From contig NZ_LR594675.1 in NCBI RefSeq assembly GCF_901827205.1, positions 2,542,001 to 2,606,000 of the forward strand: a stretch of 64,000 nt of DNA, in the 5' to 3' direction. Below, piece by piece: positions 1 through 9,753 of the stretch. Both the position numbers and the translations under genes were made by a program. The notes under the pieces were generated by a model. That model saw only the letters and a list, made by a program, of their open reading frames with translations. It was not told where the DNA came from and searched no databases. Each line of letters opens with the position of its first letter. Position 1 is the stretch's first letter. This DNA is from Variovorax sp. PBS-H4. Lineage in GTDB: Bacteria > Pseudomonadota > Gammaproteobacteria > Burkholderiales > Burkholderiaceae_C.

Positions 1-85
1 TCTGCAAGCCGAAGGTCATGGTGCCGAGCGCGAGGCGCGAGACAGTCAGGCCGGTGCGGCCGAGGCGTGTGGTTGAGATGCTCAT
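1..85 (-). CDS. Aldo/keto reductase, N-terminal fragment (runs off the left edge)
   Basis: Reading leftward from the ATG at 85, the first 28 codons give MSISTTRLGRTGLTVSRLAL followed by GTMTFGLQ, the usual N-terminus of aldo/keto reductases (LGxTGLxVSxLxLGTMTFG, first strand of the TIM barrel). The family reduces aldehydes and ketones with NADPH. Only this end is inside the window, so the catalytic Asp, Tyr, Lys and His cannot be checked and the substrate is unknown. It is divergent from the AEC permease gene, with about 100 bp between the two starts. Confidence 0.8.
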   Translation of the reverse strand, partial: MSISTTRLGRTGLTVSRLALGTMTFGLQ

Positions 86-182
86 GAGGGTCCTGGGGCA
101 GGGCGAGGAAGGGAGCGGTCCATCATAGTCAGCCGTGCAGAAACGTGCAGCCGGTGCCGGCGTTGCGCAGCCGGCCCCTTGT

Positions 183-1142
183 ATGCTCGGCGCGGTGAAT
201 TCATCGGTCCTTTCGTCGCTCGTGCCCGTGGTCCTGCTCATCGGCGCTGGTTTCATCGCAGGGCGGCGGGGCTGGGTGACCGGCGGCGCCGTGCGCGACC
301 TGTCCAATCTGATCTTCCTGCTGCTGGCGCCCGCGCTGCTCTTTCGCACCATGAGCACGGTGCACGTGGAGCAACTGAGGCTGGGACCGGTGGCGGCCTA
401 CTTCCTCGCGGCCGGCCTGATCTTCGCGGGGACGCTCGTGGTGCGTGGCTTCAACCGGGCCGCGGCCGTGATCGCGCTGGCCAACACCTTCAGCAACACG
501 GTGATGATCGGCATCCCGCTGGTGGGCCTGGCCTTCGGCCCCGAAGGCATGGTGGTGCTGCTGACGCTGATCTCGCTGCACTCGCTGGTGCTGCTGACCA
601 GCGCGACCCTGGTGCTGGAGCTCGCAGTGGCGCGCGAACAGGCGCGCCAGCCCGGCGGCGAGCGCATGCCGATCCTGCGCACGCTGGGGCGTGCTTTCTA
701 CAGTGCCATCGTCCATCCGGTGCCGCTGCCGATCATCGCCGGGCTGCTGTTCGCGCAGACCGGCCTGACGCTGCCCGAGCCGATCGACAAGCCGATCGCA
801 TGGCTCGGCCAGGCCTTCGGGCCCATCGCACTGGTGATGGTCGGGATCACACTGGCCGCCACGCCGATCGGCCACCAATGGCGCGCGGCCCTGTCGCAGG
901 CCTTGATCAAGAACCTCGCGCACCCCGCGCTGGTCGCGCTGCTGGGCGGGCTGCTGGGATTGCGCGGGCTGCCGCTGCAGGTGATGGTGGTGGCGGCGGC
1001 GCTGCCGATCGGCGCCAACGTGTTTCTCTTTTCTCAGCGCTACAAGACGGCGGAGCACCTGGTGACGGCGAGCGTCGCGGTGTCCACCGCGCTGGCGCTG
1101 CTCACCGTGTCGATCGTGATGGCGCTGGCGGGTCTGCTGTAG
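183..1142 (+). CDS. AEC family (auxin efflux carrier-like) permease
   Basis: The product is about 319 residues, almost entirely hydrophobic, with roughly ten membrane segments and a short polar loop in the middle (near AREQARQPGGERMP). This is the size and layout of the AEC/PIN-like secondary transporters, which move organic acids or related anions. The motifs NTFSNTVMIGIPL and GANVFLFSQRY match the family's conserved crossover segments. An upstream GTG at 135 would add 16 polar residues; the ATG at 183 (or GTG at 195) places the first helix at the N-terminus as usual and is preferred, although no clear ribosome site marks either. The substrate cannot be told from sequence. It is convergent with pdxH. 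Confidence 0.85.
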   Translation: MLGAVNSSVLSSLVPVVLLIGAGFIAGRRGWVTGGAVRDLSNLIFLLLAPALLFRTMSTVHVEQLRLGPVAAYFLAAGLIFAGTLVVRGFNRAAAVIALANTFSNTVMIGIPLVGLAFGPEGMVVLLTLISLHSLVLLTSATLVLELAVAREQARQPGGERMPILRTLGRAFYSAIVHPVPLPIIAGLLFAQTGLTLPEPIDKPIAWLGQAFGPIALVMVGITLAATPIGHQWRAALSQALIKNLAHPALVALLGGLLGLRGLPLQVMVVAAALPIGANVFLFSQRYKTAEHLVTASVAVSTALALLTVSIVMALAGLL

Positions 1143-1203
1143 CGACTACTTGAATTCGTGATCGGCGTCCGGACGCAGTGGTGGGCCGCTGAACTTGTTT
1201 TCT

Positions 1204-1851
1204 TCAAGGCGCCAGCCGCTCGCGTACCCACGCGTCGTCCTCGCGCCGATAGCGCAGCCGGTCGTGCAGCCTGCTCTTGCGGCCCTGCCAGAACTCCCAG
1301 CGGTCGGGCACCAACCGGTAGCCGCCCCAGTGCGGCGGCCTCGGCGGCGAGAGCATGTGCCTCGCGGCCTGCAAGGCCGCGTTCTTCACCAGCACGTCCC
1401 GCCCGCTGATCACTTCGCTCTGCGGGCTGGCCCAGGCGCCGATGCGTGAATCGAGCGGGCGGCTCGCAAAGTAGGCATCGCTCTCGGACTCTTCGACCTT
1501 GCCGACCCGGCCTTCGATGCGCACCACGCGCTCCAGCTCGACCCAGTGGAACTGCAGTGCCGCCCACGGATTGCCCGCGAGCTCCTGGCCCTTGCGGCTG
1601 TCGTAGTTCGTGTACCAGACGATGCCGCGCGCGTCGTAGCCCTTGATCAGCACGATGCGGGTCGAGGGGCGCAGGTCGCTGCCGACCGTGGCCAGTGTCA
1701 TGGCGTTGGGCTCGGGCAGCTGGGCGTCGATGGCCTCTGCGAGCCAGCGCTCGAACTGCATGAGCGGGTCGGGCGCGCTGCTCGCCTCGTCCAGCTCGGC
1801 GCGCTCGTAGCTCTTGCGCAGAGCGGCCAGGGTGTCGTTGGGAAAACTCAT
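1204..1851 (-). CDS. pdxH: Pyridoxamine 5'-phosphate oxidase
   Basis: The 215-residue product has the full length of PdxH. It oxidises pyridoxine or pyridoxamine 5'-phosphate to pyridoxal 5'-phosphate with FMN and oxygen, in the cytosol. The FMN-binding stretch RIVLIKGYDARGIVWYTNYD followed by SRKG sits near residues 65-90, and the C-terminal dimerisation and substrate part WGGYRLVPDRWEFWQG plus RLHDRLRYR is intact. It is a single gene, divergent from the MobA-like gene with about 40 bp between the starts, so the two probably share a short promoter region. This is a standard housekeeping copy without unusual features. Confidence 0.96.
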   Translation of the reverse strand: MSFPNDTLAALRKSYERAELDEASSAPDPLMQFERWLAEAIDAQLPEPNAMTLATVGSDLRPSTRIVLIKGYDARGIVWYTNYDSRKGQELAGNPWAALQFHWVELERVVRIEGRVGKVEESESDAYFASRPLDSRIGAWASPQSEVISGRDVLVKNAALQAARHMLSPPRPPHWGGYRLVPDRWEFWQGRKSRLHDRLRYRREDDAWVRERLAP

Positions 1852-1892
1852 GAGGCGGATTGTTGCGCACGCCGGGCGTGGATACTGCGGGC

Positions 1893-2459
1893 ATGGAATT
1901 GCGTGCTCCCACCGTCATCGTGCTCGCCTCCGGGCGCGGAGAGCGCTTTCTCGCCTCGGGTGGCACGGCGCACAAGCTGTGGGCCTTGCTGGACGGGCGG
2001 GCCGTGCTGGAGCACACGCTGGCAGCGGTGCGGGAGAGCGGACTGCCGTGGCACCTGGAAGACGCGGGCCATCCTGGCATGGGCGATTCGATCGCGGCGG
2101 CTGTTCGGGCGACGGCGGATGCGGGCGGGTGGCTGATCCTGCCTGCGGACCTTCCGCTGGTGCAGCCCGCGACATTGCGGCGCATCGCCGATGCCTTGTC
2201 GCCATCCTCCTCGCAATGGCAGGCGGTGCAGCCCGTGCATGCGGGTGCGCGCGGTCATCCGGTGGGGTTCGCGGCATCGAACGGGCCCGCCCTCATGGCG
2301 CTGTCCGGACCCCTGGGTGCGGCGTCCGTGCTGCGCGGCTTGCGCGCGACGAATGCCGTGCGAGAACTGGAGGTCGACGATGCAGGTGTCGTGACGGACA
2401 TCGATACGCTGGCGGACCTCGCGCGGGCGGAGGCGCTGCTGCTGTCGCGGCGCGCCTGA
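1893..2459 (+). CDS. MobA-like NTP transferase domain protein
   Basis: The 188-residue protein starts with VIVLASGRGERF, a variant of the LAxGxGxRxG nucleotide-binding loop of MobA/MocA-type nucleotidyltransferases, followed by HKLWALLDG (substrate loop) and LILPADLPLV, where the Asp pair normally binds the metal. Relatives transfer CMP or GMP to molybdopterin, or act in maturation of molybdenum hydroxylases. No molybdenum-enzyme gene is adjacent, so the exact substrate is open. An in-frame TTG at 1860 lies upstream; the ATG at 1893 is preferred because it begins just before the first strand. It ends 7 bp before the end of sodC on the other strand. Confidence 0.75.
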   Translation: MELRAPTVIVLASGRGERFLASGGTAHKLWALLDGRAVLEHTLAAVRESGLPWHLEDAGHPGMGDSIAAAVRATADAGGWLILPADLPLVQPATLRRIADALSPSSSQWQAVQPVHAGARGHPVGFAASNGPALMALSGPLGAASVLRGLRATNAVRELEVDDAGVVTDIDTLADLARAEALLLSRRA

Positions 2460-2466
2460 GAGCCGA

Positions 2467-3006
2467 TCAGCGCCGCGTGATCAGTGCGCAGGCGATGCGC
2501 GGCCCCGAATTGCCCGCCGGCTGCGAGGTGAAGTCGTCACGGTCTCGGTGCACCACCAGCGCGCGGCCGACCACGTTGTTGGCGGCGCCGTCCGTCAGCG
2601 AGATCGAGTGCACGTCGACGCTGAAGCGCGCAGTGCCGCTGGCATCGGCCACCAGGCTGGGCAACTCGCCGGCGTGGCTGCCCGGTCCGCCGAACTTCCC
2701 GTGCGTGCCACCTGCAGGATTGAAGTGGCCGCCAGAGGCATTGCCGTTGTCGCCGCAGTCGCCCTTTTCATGGATGTGAAAGCCATGTTCCGTGCCCGGC
2801 GCGAAACCACGCACCTCGCCCGCCACGCGTACGCCGTGATCCAGCGCGGTGAAGGTCACATTGCCTGCGGTCGGGTTGGGCGAAATCGCCCCGGTGGGCG
2901 CCAGGCTGGCGACGGCGCTCGCCTTCCCTCCCAGCGTGCCACAGCCTGCCAGCAGGGTGGCTGCTGTTGCGACGGCAAGGGCGGGGACGATGAGGCGACG
3001 GGACAT
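2467..3006 (-). CDS. sodC: Superoxide dismutase [Cu-Zn], predicted periplasmic lipoprotein
   Basis: The 179-residue product carries a type II signal peptide with lipobox LLAGC (Cys22), so it is probably anchored to a membrane and faces the periplasm. Copper and zinc ligands are in place: HGFHIHEKGDC (residues 74-84), GGHFNPAGG, THGKFG, GSHAGELP, Asp121 and a late His153. Cys84 and Cys173 would form the conserved disulfide. The enzyme dismutates superoxide to peroxide and oxygen. It starts 2 bp after the stop of the ChaC-like gene, so the two are likely one transcript. The ATG at 3006 is chosen because it gives the signal peptide; the reading frame continues open far upstream without meaning. 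Confidence 0.95.
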   Translation of the reverse strand: MSRRLIVPALAVATAATLLAGCGTLGGKASAVASLAPTGAISPNPTAGNVTFTALDHGVRVAGEVRGFAPGTEHGFHIHEKGDCGDNGNASGGHFNPAGGTHGKFGGPGSHAGELPSLVADASGTARFSVDVHSISLTDGAANNVVGRALVVHRDRDDFTSQPAGNSGPRIACALITRR

Positions 3007-3008
3007 GA

Positions 3009-3686
3009 CTACTCCTTGGTTGAAGAATCGGATGAAGATGCCGCAGGGTATACCGGAGCCGTCGGCTCGCCGCAATCGGGTGGCACCGTCACCCGTTGTG
3101 CTGCCGCACTGGCTTGCGCCAGCTTCACCAGGCGCGCCAGCGCCGCGTCGTGGATCGAGTGACGCCTCAGCTCCAGCAGGGTCTGCTGCGCGTAGTCCAG
3201 CGAGCTGCCGTAGCGGCCTATCGCGTTGGCGAAGATGTGGCGGTAGCGCTCGTCGTCCAGGGTGCCGGTGAAATTGGGGCTGCGCCGGGAGAGCGTGAAG
3301 GCCAGCGCCCGCACCGAACCGTGCGCAGTGGTGCAGTCGAGCCACTTGGGGTCGTACACGCCGGTCGGCATTTCGCGCAGCCACAGCCGGCCCAGCGTTT
3401 CCAGGCCGTCGGCCGCAGGCACCCGGAACACCATGCCGCGGCAGCTGCCGCCCGAGAGCAGACCGAACACCAGGCCGGGGTTCTCCACCGTGCCGCGATT
3501 GACGCGGCTCCACATCTTGAGCGCGCGGTGCCAGCCGTGCACCCGCGCCGGATGTCGCTCGATGAAGCCGAACTCCGGGCGCCAGATCAGCGAGCCATAG
3601 CCGAACACCCACAGATCCTCGTGGCCGCCCCATTCGTCGATCACGCGATCGAGCATCGGTTTCGGGTCGCGCAGAGGCTTGGGCAT
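3009..3686 (-). CDS. ChaC-like gamma-glutamylcyclotransferase
   Basis: The product of about 225 residues contains the glycine-rich substrate loop VFGYGSLIW (residues 27-35) of the ChaC branch of gamma-glutamylcyclotransferases, and the LREMPTGVY segment expected to hold the catalytic Glu. Members cleave glutathione to 5-oxoproline and Cys-Gly. A GTG at 3764 would extend the protein by 26 Pro/Gly-rich residues and overlap the start of the divergent OmpA-like gene's longer form; the ATG at 3686 is preferred. The Ser-rich C-terminal tail ends 2 bp before sodC, suggesting a shared oxidative-stress or thiol context; that link is inference. Confidence 0.85.
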   Translation of the reverse strand: MPKPLRDPKPMLDRVIDEWGGHEDLWVFGYGSLIWRPEFGFIERHPARVHGWHRALKMWSRVNRGTVENPGLVFGLLSGGSCRGMVFRVPAADGLETLGRLWLREMPTGVYDPKWLDCTTAHGSVRALAFTLSRRSPNFTGTLDDERYRHIFANAIGRYGSSLDYAQQTLLELRRHSIHDAALARLVKLAQASAAAQRVTVPPDCGEPTAPVYPAASSSDSSTKE

Positions 3687-3806
3687 CGGATCGAGGCCGG
3701 GCGGACCGGGGCTGCCTGGGGGCTGCGACGCGGGCGCGCCTAGAATTTCGCCGTCATGGTTCACCGCACCATTATTTACCGGCCCCTCAGCTATGGAGAT
3801 CGACCG

Positions 3807-4340
3807 ATGTCAGGAGTCGCCGACGACGACAGCCAGCAGAATTTTGTTCTTGCGCTCGTGCTGGGGCTGATCGCCCTGGTGATCATGTTCGTGATCGGCA
3901 TCGTGCTCTACAGCCACAACCACAAGGCGCGACCTGCCGCTGTCGGGGCGGCCGCGCCCGCGACCACGGTGGCCCTCGTGACCGAAACCGTGTCGGTGGT
4001 GATTCCCGACGGCGCCAGCATTCGCGTCGTGGGCGACACGGTGAACTTCTATTTCGCCACGGCCAGCGCCGACCTGGCGCCGCACGCGGCCGAGGCCCTT
4101 GCGGCGGTGATCAAGGGCGTGGAAGGCGGCCGCCGGGCGGTGGTCTCCGGTTTTCATGACACCACCGGCGACCCGGTCCTCAACGAGCAGCTGGCCCGCA
4201 AGCGGGCCGAGATGGTGCGCGACGTTCTCACCGGCCTGGGGGTCCCGGCCTCGAAGATCGACCTGCGGCAACCTGCCGTCACCGCCGGTTCCGGCAGCGA
4301 TGCGCAGGCGCGCCGCGTCGAAGTCAAGCTGGTCGACTGA
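3807..4340 (+). CDS. Inner-membrane-anchored OmpA-domain protein
   Basis: The 177-residue protein has one N-terminal membrane helix (about residues 13-36), an Ala-rich linker, and a C-terminal OmpA/MotB-type domain that starts near VNFYFATASADL and includes the helix NEQLARKRAEMVRDVL and the closing RRVEVKLV. Such domains bind peptidoglycan non-covalently, so the protein probably tethers the inner membrane to the wall. An in-frame ATG at 3756 exists, but the ATG at 3807 has a GGAG eight bases upstream and gives the normal short cytoplasmic tail. It is followed by a terminator-like hairpin and repeat A1. Confidence 0.85.
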   Translation: MSGVADDDSQQNFVLALVLGLIALVIMFVIGIVLYSHNHKARPAAVGAAAPATTVALVTETVSVVIPDGASIRVVGDTVNFYFATASADLAPHAAEALAAVIKGVEGGRRAVVSGFHDTTGDPVLNEQLARKRAEMVRDVLTGLGVPASKIDLRQPAVTAGSGSDAQARRVEVKLVD

Positions 4341-4363
4341 AGGCGACTTCCCGACGCAGATAC

Positions 4364-4385
4364 AAGCCCGTCGCCCCGGGCTTTT
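4364..4385 (+). terminator. Candidate rho-independent terminator after the OmpA-like gene
   Basis: Seven-base arms AAGCCCG and CGGGCTT enclose a six-base loop and run into TTTT, 23 bp after the stop codon. The T tract is short, so activity is likely but not certain. Confidence 0.55.
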
Positions 4386-4390
4386 CCGTC

Positions 4391-4463
4391 GCCGGGCCGC
4401 CCCAAGGTGGAAAGCGCCCCCTTCGGGGGCAGCGATCCCGCGAAGTGAGGGAGCGTGGGGGCC
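4391..4463 (+). repeat. Family A GC-rich repeat, copy A1 (intergenic, upstream of edd)
   Basis: A 73-bp element begins GCCGGGCCGCCCCAAG, contains the internal hairpin GCCCCCTTCGGGGGC, then CGCGAAGTG, and ends GAGCGTGGGGGCC followed by a run of T. Copies at 5375-5446 (inside edd, same orientation) and 33167-33234 (inverted) share the same order of blocks. It resembles the palindromic intergenic repeats common in Comamonadaceae. The final T run could let this copy act as a second terminator before edd. Confidence 0.85.
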
Positions 4464-4540
4464 TTTTTTCATTTGGGCTTGTTACCATGCTCCTCCGGGC
4501 CGCTCGTCCGCTGCGGCCCAGGTCCAGAGCGACATACCCC

Positions 4541-6450
<1,910 letters not shown>

Positions 6451-6460
<10 letters not shown>

Positions 6461-7095
6461 AAACAAAGACGCTCACCGCCATCGAGGTGATGCGCGACGC
6501 GCCCGTCATTCCCGTGATCGTGCTGCACGACGTCAAGGATGCGGTGCCGCTGGCGCGTGCGCTGGTGGCCGGCGGCATCCGCATGCTCGAGGTGACGCTG
6601 CGCACGCGCGAGGCCCTCGAATGCATCGAGATCATTGCCAAGGAAGTGCCCGACGCGGTGCCCGGGGCCGGCACCATTCGCAGCGCCGCCGATGCCCAGG
6701 CTTCGGCATTGGCAGGCGCGAGGTTCGGCGTGAGTCCCGGCTACACGCGCGCGGTCGGCAAGGCCTGCCACGACCTCGGACTGCCGCTGCTGCCCGGCGT
6801 GGCGACCGGCAGCGAGATCATGCTGGCCGAGGAAGACGGCTTTACCGAGCTCAAGTTCTTCCCGGCCGTTCAGGCCGGAGGGGTCGCCATGCTCAAGGCC
6901 TGGCAAGGTCCGTTCTCCGAGGTGAAGTTCTGTCCCACCGGCGGTGTCACCGCCGCCAATGCGCACGAGTTCCTGTCGCTCGCCAACGTGGCCTGCGTGG
7001 GTGGGTCGTGGATCGTGCCCACCGACGCCATTGCCGCGGGCGACTGGGGACGTATCGAAGCGCTGGCCCGCGAGGCCAGCCAGCTGGCACGATGA
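6451..7095 (+). CDS. eda: KDPG aldolase (2-dehydro-3-deoxyphosphogluconate aldolase)
   Basis: The 214-residue class I aldolase splits KDPG into pyruvate and glyceraldehyde 3-phosphate, the second special step of the Entner-Doudoroff pathway. The general-base Glu47 in MLEVTLR and the Schiff-base Lys135 in FTELKFFPA are present, as is the phosphate-binding CPTGGV. A GAAGGAG ribosome site lies within the end of edd, and the gene overlaps edd by 10 bp and the next gene by 4 bp (ATGA), so the three form an operon. Confidence 0.97.
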
Positions 7096-7817
7096 ACGGC
7101 AACTTCGATTCGGGCGAGCTCAAGGTCATCGCGTTCGACGTCTTCGGCACCGTGGTCGACTGGTACAGCGGCATTGCTGCCGAGGCCGAGCGGCTGCTGC
7201 CCGGCATCGAGGGCGGCGCCTTTGCCCTGGCCTGGCGCGCCGGCTACCAGCCGGCGATGAAGAGCGTGATGGAGCGGCTGGCGGCAGGCGAGGGCGGCTT
7301 CACGCTGCTCGACGAACTGCACATGGGCATCCTTGAAGGCGTGCTGCGCGACTTCGGCGTCGAGCAACTCGACGTGGCCCGCAAGCGCGAGCTCAACAAG
7401 GCCTGGCATCGGCTGCCGGCCTGGCCCGATGCGGTGGAGGGCCTGGCGCGGCTCAAGCGCAAGTACATCATCTGCACGCTGTCGAACGGCAACATCGGCC
7501 TCTTGACCGAAATGGCCAAGAACGCTGGCCTGCCCTGGGACTGCGTGCTGTCGGCCGAGGTCTTCAAGGCCTACAAGCCCGATCCGCGCACCTACCTCGG
7601 CGTGGCCGCCGTCTTCGACGTGACGCCCAGCCAGGTCATGCTGGCCGCGGCGCACCACGACGACCTGGCCGCGGCGCGCGGCTGCGGCCTGCGCACCGGC
7701 TACATCGAGCGGCCTTGGGAGTTCGGACCGGATCGGCCCAAGGACACCTCGCCGCATGCGGACAACACGCTGCATGCGCGCGACATCGGGGCGCTGGCGG
7801 ATCTGCTGGGCTGCTGA
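7092..7817 (+). CDS. HAD-superfamily hydrolase, 2-haloacid dehalogenase (type II) family
   Basis: The 241-residue protein has the HAD core in order: nucleophile Asp16 in AFDVFGTVVDWYS, the motif II Ser in CTLSNGN, and motif III Lys in FKAYKPDPRTY. Spacing and length fit the L-2-haloacid dehalogenase family, though many members act on phosphate esters or have unknown substrates. The expected motif-IV acidic residues appear as AAAHHDDLAAA. It overlaps eda by ATGA, so its role may be tied to sugar-acid catabolism, perhaps clearing a toxic phosphate by-product; that is inference. Confidence 0.82.
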   Translation: MNGNFDSGELKVIAFDVFGTVVDWYSGIAAEAERLLPGIEGGAFALAWRAGYQPAMKSVMERLAAGEGGFTLLDELHMGILEGVLRDFGVEQLDVARKRELNKAWHRLPAWPDAVEGLARLKRKYIICTLSNGNIGLLTEMAKNAGLPWDCVLSAEVFKAYKPDPRTYLGVAAVFDVTPSQVMLAAAHHDDLAAARGCGLRTGYIERPWEFGPDRPKDTSPHADNTLHARDIGALADLLGC

Positions 7818-7837
7818 CTGACGAAAGGGCGCGCCGC

Positions 7838-8248
7838 TCAGCGCAGCCCCGCGCCTTCGGCCTCGCTGGCGCGCTGGATGAGCTCGATCTTGTACCCATC
7901 CGGATCCGTCACGAACGCGATCACCGTGCTGCCGCCCTTGACCGGCCCGGGCTCGCGGGTGACGTTGCCGCCCGCGGCTTTGATCTTCTCGCACGCCGCG
8001 TAGGCGTCGGGCACGCCCAGCGCAATGTGGCCATACGCCGTGCCCATCTCGTATTTGTCGGTGCCCCAGTTGTAGGTCAGCTCGATCTCGGCCTGCGCCG
8101 GGTTGCCCTCGTAGCCGACGAAGGCCAGGCTGTACTTGTATTCGGGGTTCTCCGAGGTGCGCAGCAACTGCATGCCCAGCACGCGGGTGTAGAAGTCGAT
8201 CGAGCGCTGGAGGTCGCCGACGCGCAGCATGGTATGGAGGAGTCGCAT
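7838..8248 (-). CDS. gloA: Lactoylglutathione lyase (glyoxalase I)
   Basis: The 136-residue protein is a full-length nickel-type glyoxalase I with two betaalphabetabetabeta modules. Metal ligands are His5 (LLHTMLRV), Glu in AEIELTYNWG, His in YGHIALGV and Glu in YKIELIQ. It converts the methylglyoxal-glutathione hemithioacetal to S-lactoylglutathione in the cytosol. It is convergent with the edd-eda-HAD operon and lies just downstream of a GST gene on the same strand, with about 40 bp between them. Confidence 0.95.
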   Translation of the reverse strand: MRLLHTMLRVGDLQRSIDFYTRVLGMQLLRTSENPEYKYSLAFVGYEGNPAQAEIELTYNWGTDKYEMGTAYGHIALGVPDAYAACEKIKAAGGNVTREPGPVKGGSTVIAFVTDPDGYKIELIQRASEAEGAGLR

Positions 8249-8290
8249 GTCGTGGAATGTGAAGAGTTGTCGTGGCTCCGGATTGTCGTG

Positions 8291-8980
8291 TCAGTTGCGG
8301 CGGGCAAGTGTCAGCAGATGCGCCTCGTGCTTCTCCAGGAAGGCGCGCAGTTGCTCCCGGTACTCGGGCTCCACCGCGTCGCGCACGCTGGGGCGCTCTT
8401 GCAGCGCGTTCCGCCAGGCGTTCACCTTCGGCGTTCGTGCGAAGACGTGCGAGTCGTGCAATGCGTCGAAGAGCTCGAAGTACCGAAACACGGGCGCGAA
8501 CACCGCGTCCACCAGGCTGAAGCGCTCAGCCGCGAAGAAGGGCCCTTGGCCCAGCGCGGCCTCGATGCGCTCGAACTTGGCGGCCAGGGCCTGGCGCTTC
8601 TGCTCGAAAACCTCGGCATCGCGGGTCGTCTCGTAGCCCCACAGGTCGGCCAGGATTGCGGAGCCGAACTCCATCCATGCGCGATGCTCCGCGCGCTGCA
8701 GCGGATCTTCGGGATGCAGCCGCGGGCCGGGCTGCGTTTCCTCGATGTATTCGCAGATCACGTTGCTTTCGAACAGGATGCTTTCGCCGCCTTCGGGGCG
8801 CGGCACGCGAAGCAGCGGCACCTTGCCGAGCGGCGAGATCTGCACGAACCAATCGGGCTTGTTCGCGAGGTCGATCACCACGCGTTCGAAAGGGACCTTC
8901 TTTTCGCGCAGGGCGATGGCGGCGCGCTGCACGTAGGGGCACAGCAGGTGGCTGACGAGGGTGAGGGCGGGTCGGGACAT
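8291..8980 (-). CDS. Glutathione S-transferase family protein
   Basis: The 229-residue protein has an N-terminal thioredoxin-fold domain with CPYVQR (Cys14), a Cys-type active site as in omega/beta-like GSTs, the cis-Pro region LGKVPLLRVP and the glutathione-binding LFESNVICEYIEE. The C-terminal all-helical domain runs from about residue 90 to the end. The Cys active site suggests reductase or thiol-transferase chemistry rather than classic conjugation. The substrate is unknown. Confidence 0.88.
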   Translation of the reverse strand: MSRPALTLVSHLLCPYVQRAAIALREKKVPFERVVIDLANKPDWFVQISPLGKVPLLRVPRPEGGESILFESNVICEYIEETQPGPRLHPEDPLQRAEHRAWMEFGSAILADLWGYETTRDAEVFEQKRQALAAKFERIEAALGQGPFFAAERFSLVDAVFAPVFRYFELFDALHDSHVFARTPKVNAWRNALQERPSVRDAVEPEYREQLRAFLEKHEAHLLTLARRN

Positions 8981-9078
8981 GTTCGCTTCCGTAGAGGTGG
9001 AGGAGTCGGCAAGCGCGATTTTTCCGAGCCTCGAAAACCTTATCTAGAAAAGCTCATCCTTAAAAAGCAGGCGTTGTG

Positions 9079-9753
9079 CTATGCCGTCCAACGCGTGAGT
9101 CTGCCGCCATGCATGAGGCCGACGTGATCGGCCATGGCCTGTGCCTCGGCTTCGTTGTGCGTGACGAGCACGGCCGTCTGTCCGGCGGCCTTGAGGATGT
9201 CGCGCACGTCGACGGTGAGGCGCTCGCGCGTCGCGGCATCCAGGTTGGAGAAGGGTTCGTCCAGCAGCAGCAGCGCAGGCGAGGGTGCGAGTGCGCGGGC
9301 CAGCGCAATGCGCTGCTGCTGGCCGCCGGAGAGCTCGTGCGGATAGCGCCTGCCGGACTCTGCCAGGCCCACCAGCGCAAGCATCTCGGCCACGCGTGCG
9401 TGCTGCTCTGCATGCGGTCGACGCCGCAGGCCGAAGCCGACGTTCTGCGCCGCCGTGAGGTGGGGAAACAGTGCGTACTCCTGGAACATCATGCCGACCC
9501 GCCGCTCCTCGGGCGGGAGATGGACGTTGGTGGAGGACAGCAGCCGATCGCCGAGGCGGATGCTGCCCGCGCGCAACGCCTCGAAGCCCGCGATCGCGCG
9601 CAGCACCGTGGTCTTGCCGCAGCCCGAAGGGCCGAGCAGGCAGGCGATGCGGCCCGCATCCAGCGCGAGCGAGAAGCCGTCGACCACGGTGTGCAGGCCT
9701 CGTGCGCCTTCGTAGGCGAGCCGCACGTCATCGAGCTGCAGCGCTGCGCTCAT
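9079..9753 (-). CDS. Iron(III) ABC transporter ATP-binding protein, short form
   Basis: The 224-residue protein has Walker A GPSGCGKTT (41-49), Q-loop MMFQEYALFPH, signature LSGGQQQR (140-147) and Walker B LLLLDEPF (160-167). It is closest to the FbpC/AfuC/PotA group, but it ends right after the ATPase core (VLVTHNEAEAQAMADHVGLM plus 12 residues); the C-terminal regulatory/TOBE domain of roughly 120 residues typical of FbpC is absent. It overlaps the permease gene by 4 bp and completes the operon. Confidence 0.9.
   Translation of the reverse strand: MSAALQLDDVRLAYEGARGLHTVVDGFSLALDAGRIACLLGPSGCGKTTVLRAIAGFEALRAGSIRLGDRLLSSTNVHLPPEERRVGMMFQEYALFPHLTAAQNVGFGLRRRPHAEQHARVAEMLALVGLAESGRRYPHELSGGQQQRIALARALAPSPALLLLDEPFSNLDAATRERLTVDVRDILKAAGQTAVLVTHNEAEAQAMADHVGLMHGGRLTRWTA

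Noticed and set aside
3741..3746. TAGAAT as a -10 element of the OmpA-like gene
   Set aside because: The hexamer is good but no -35 element lies at a proper distance, so it was not listed.
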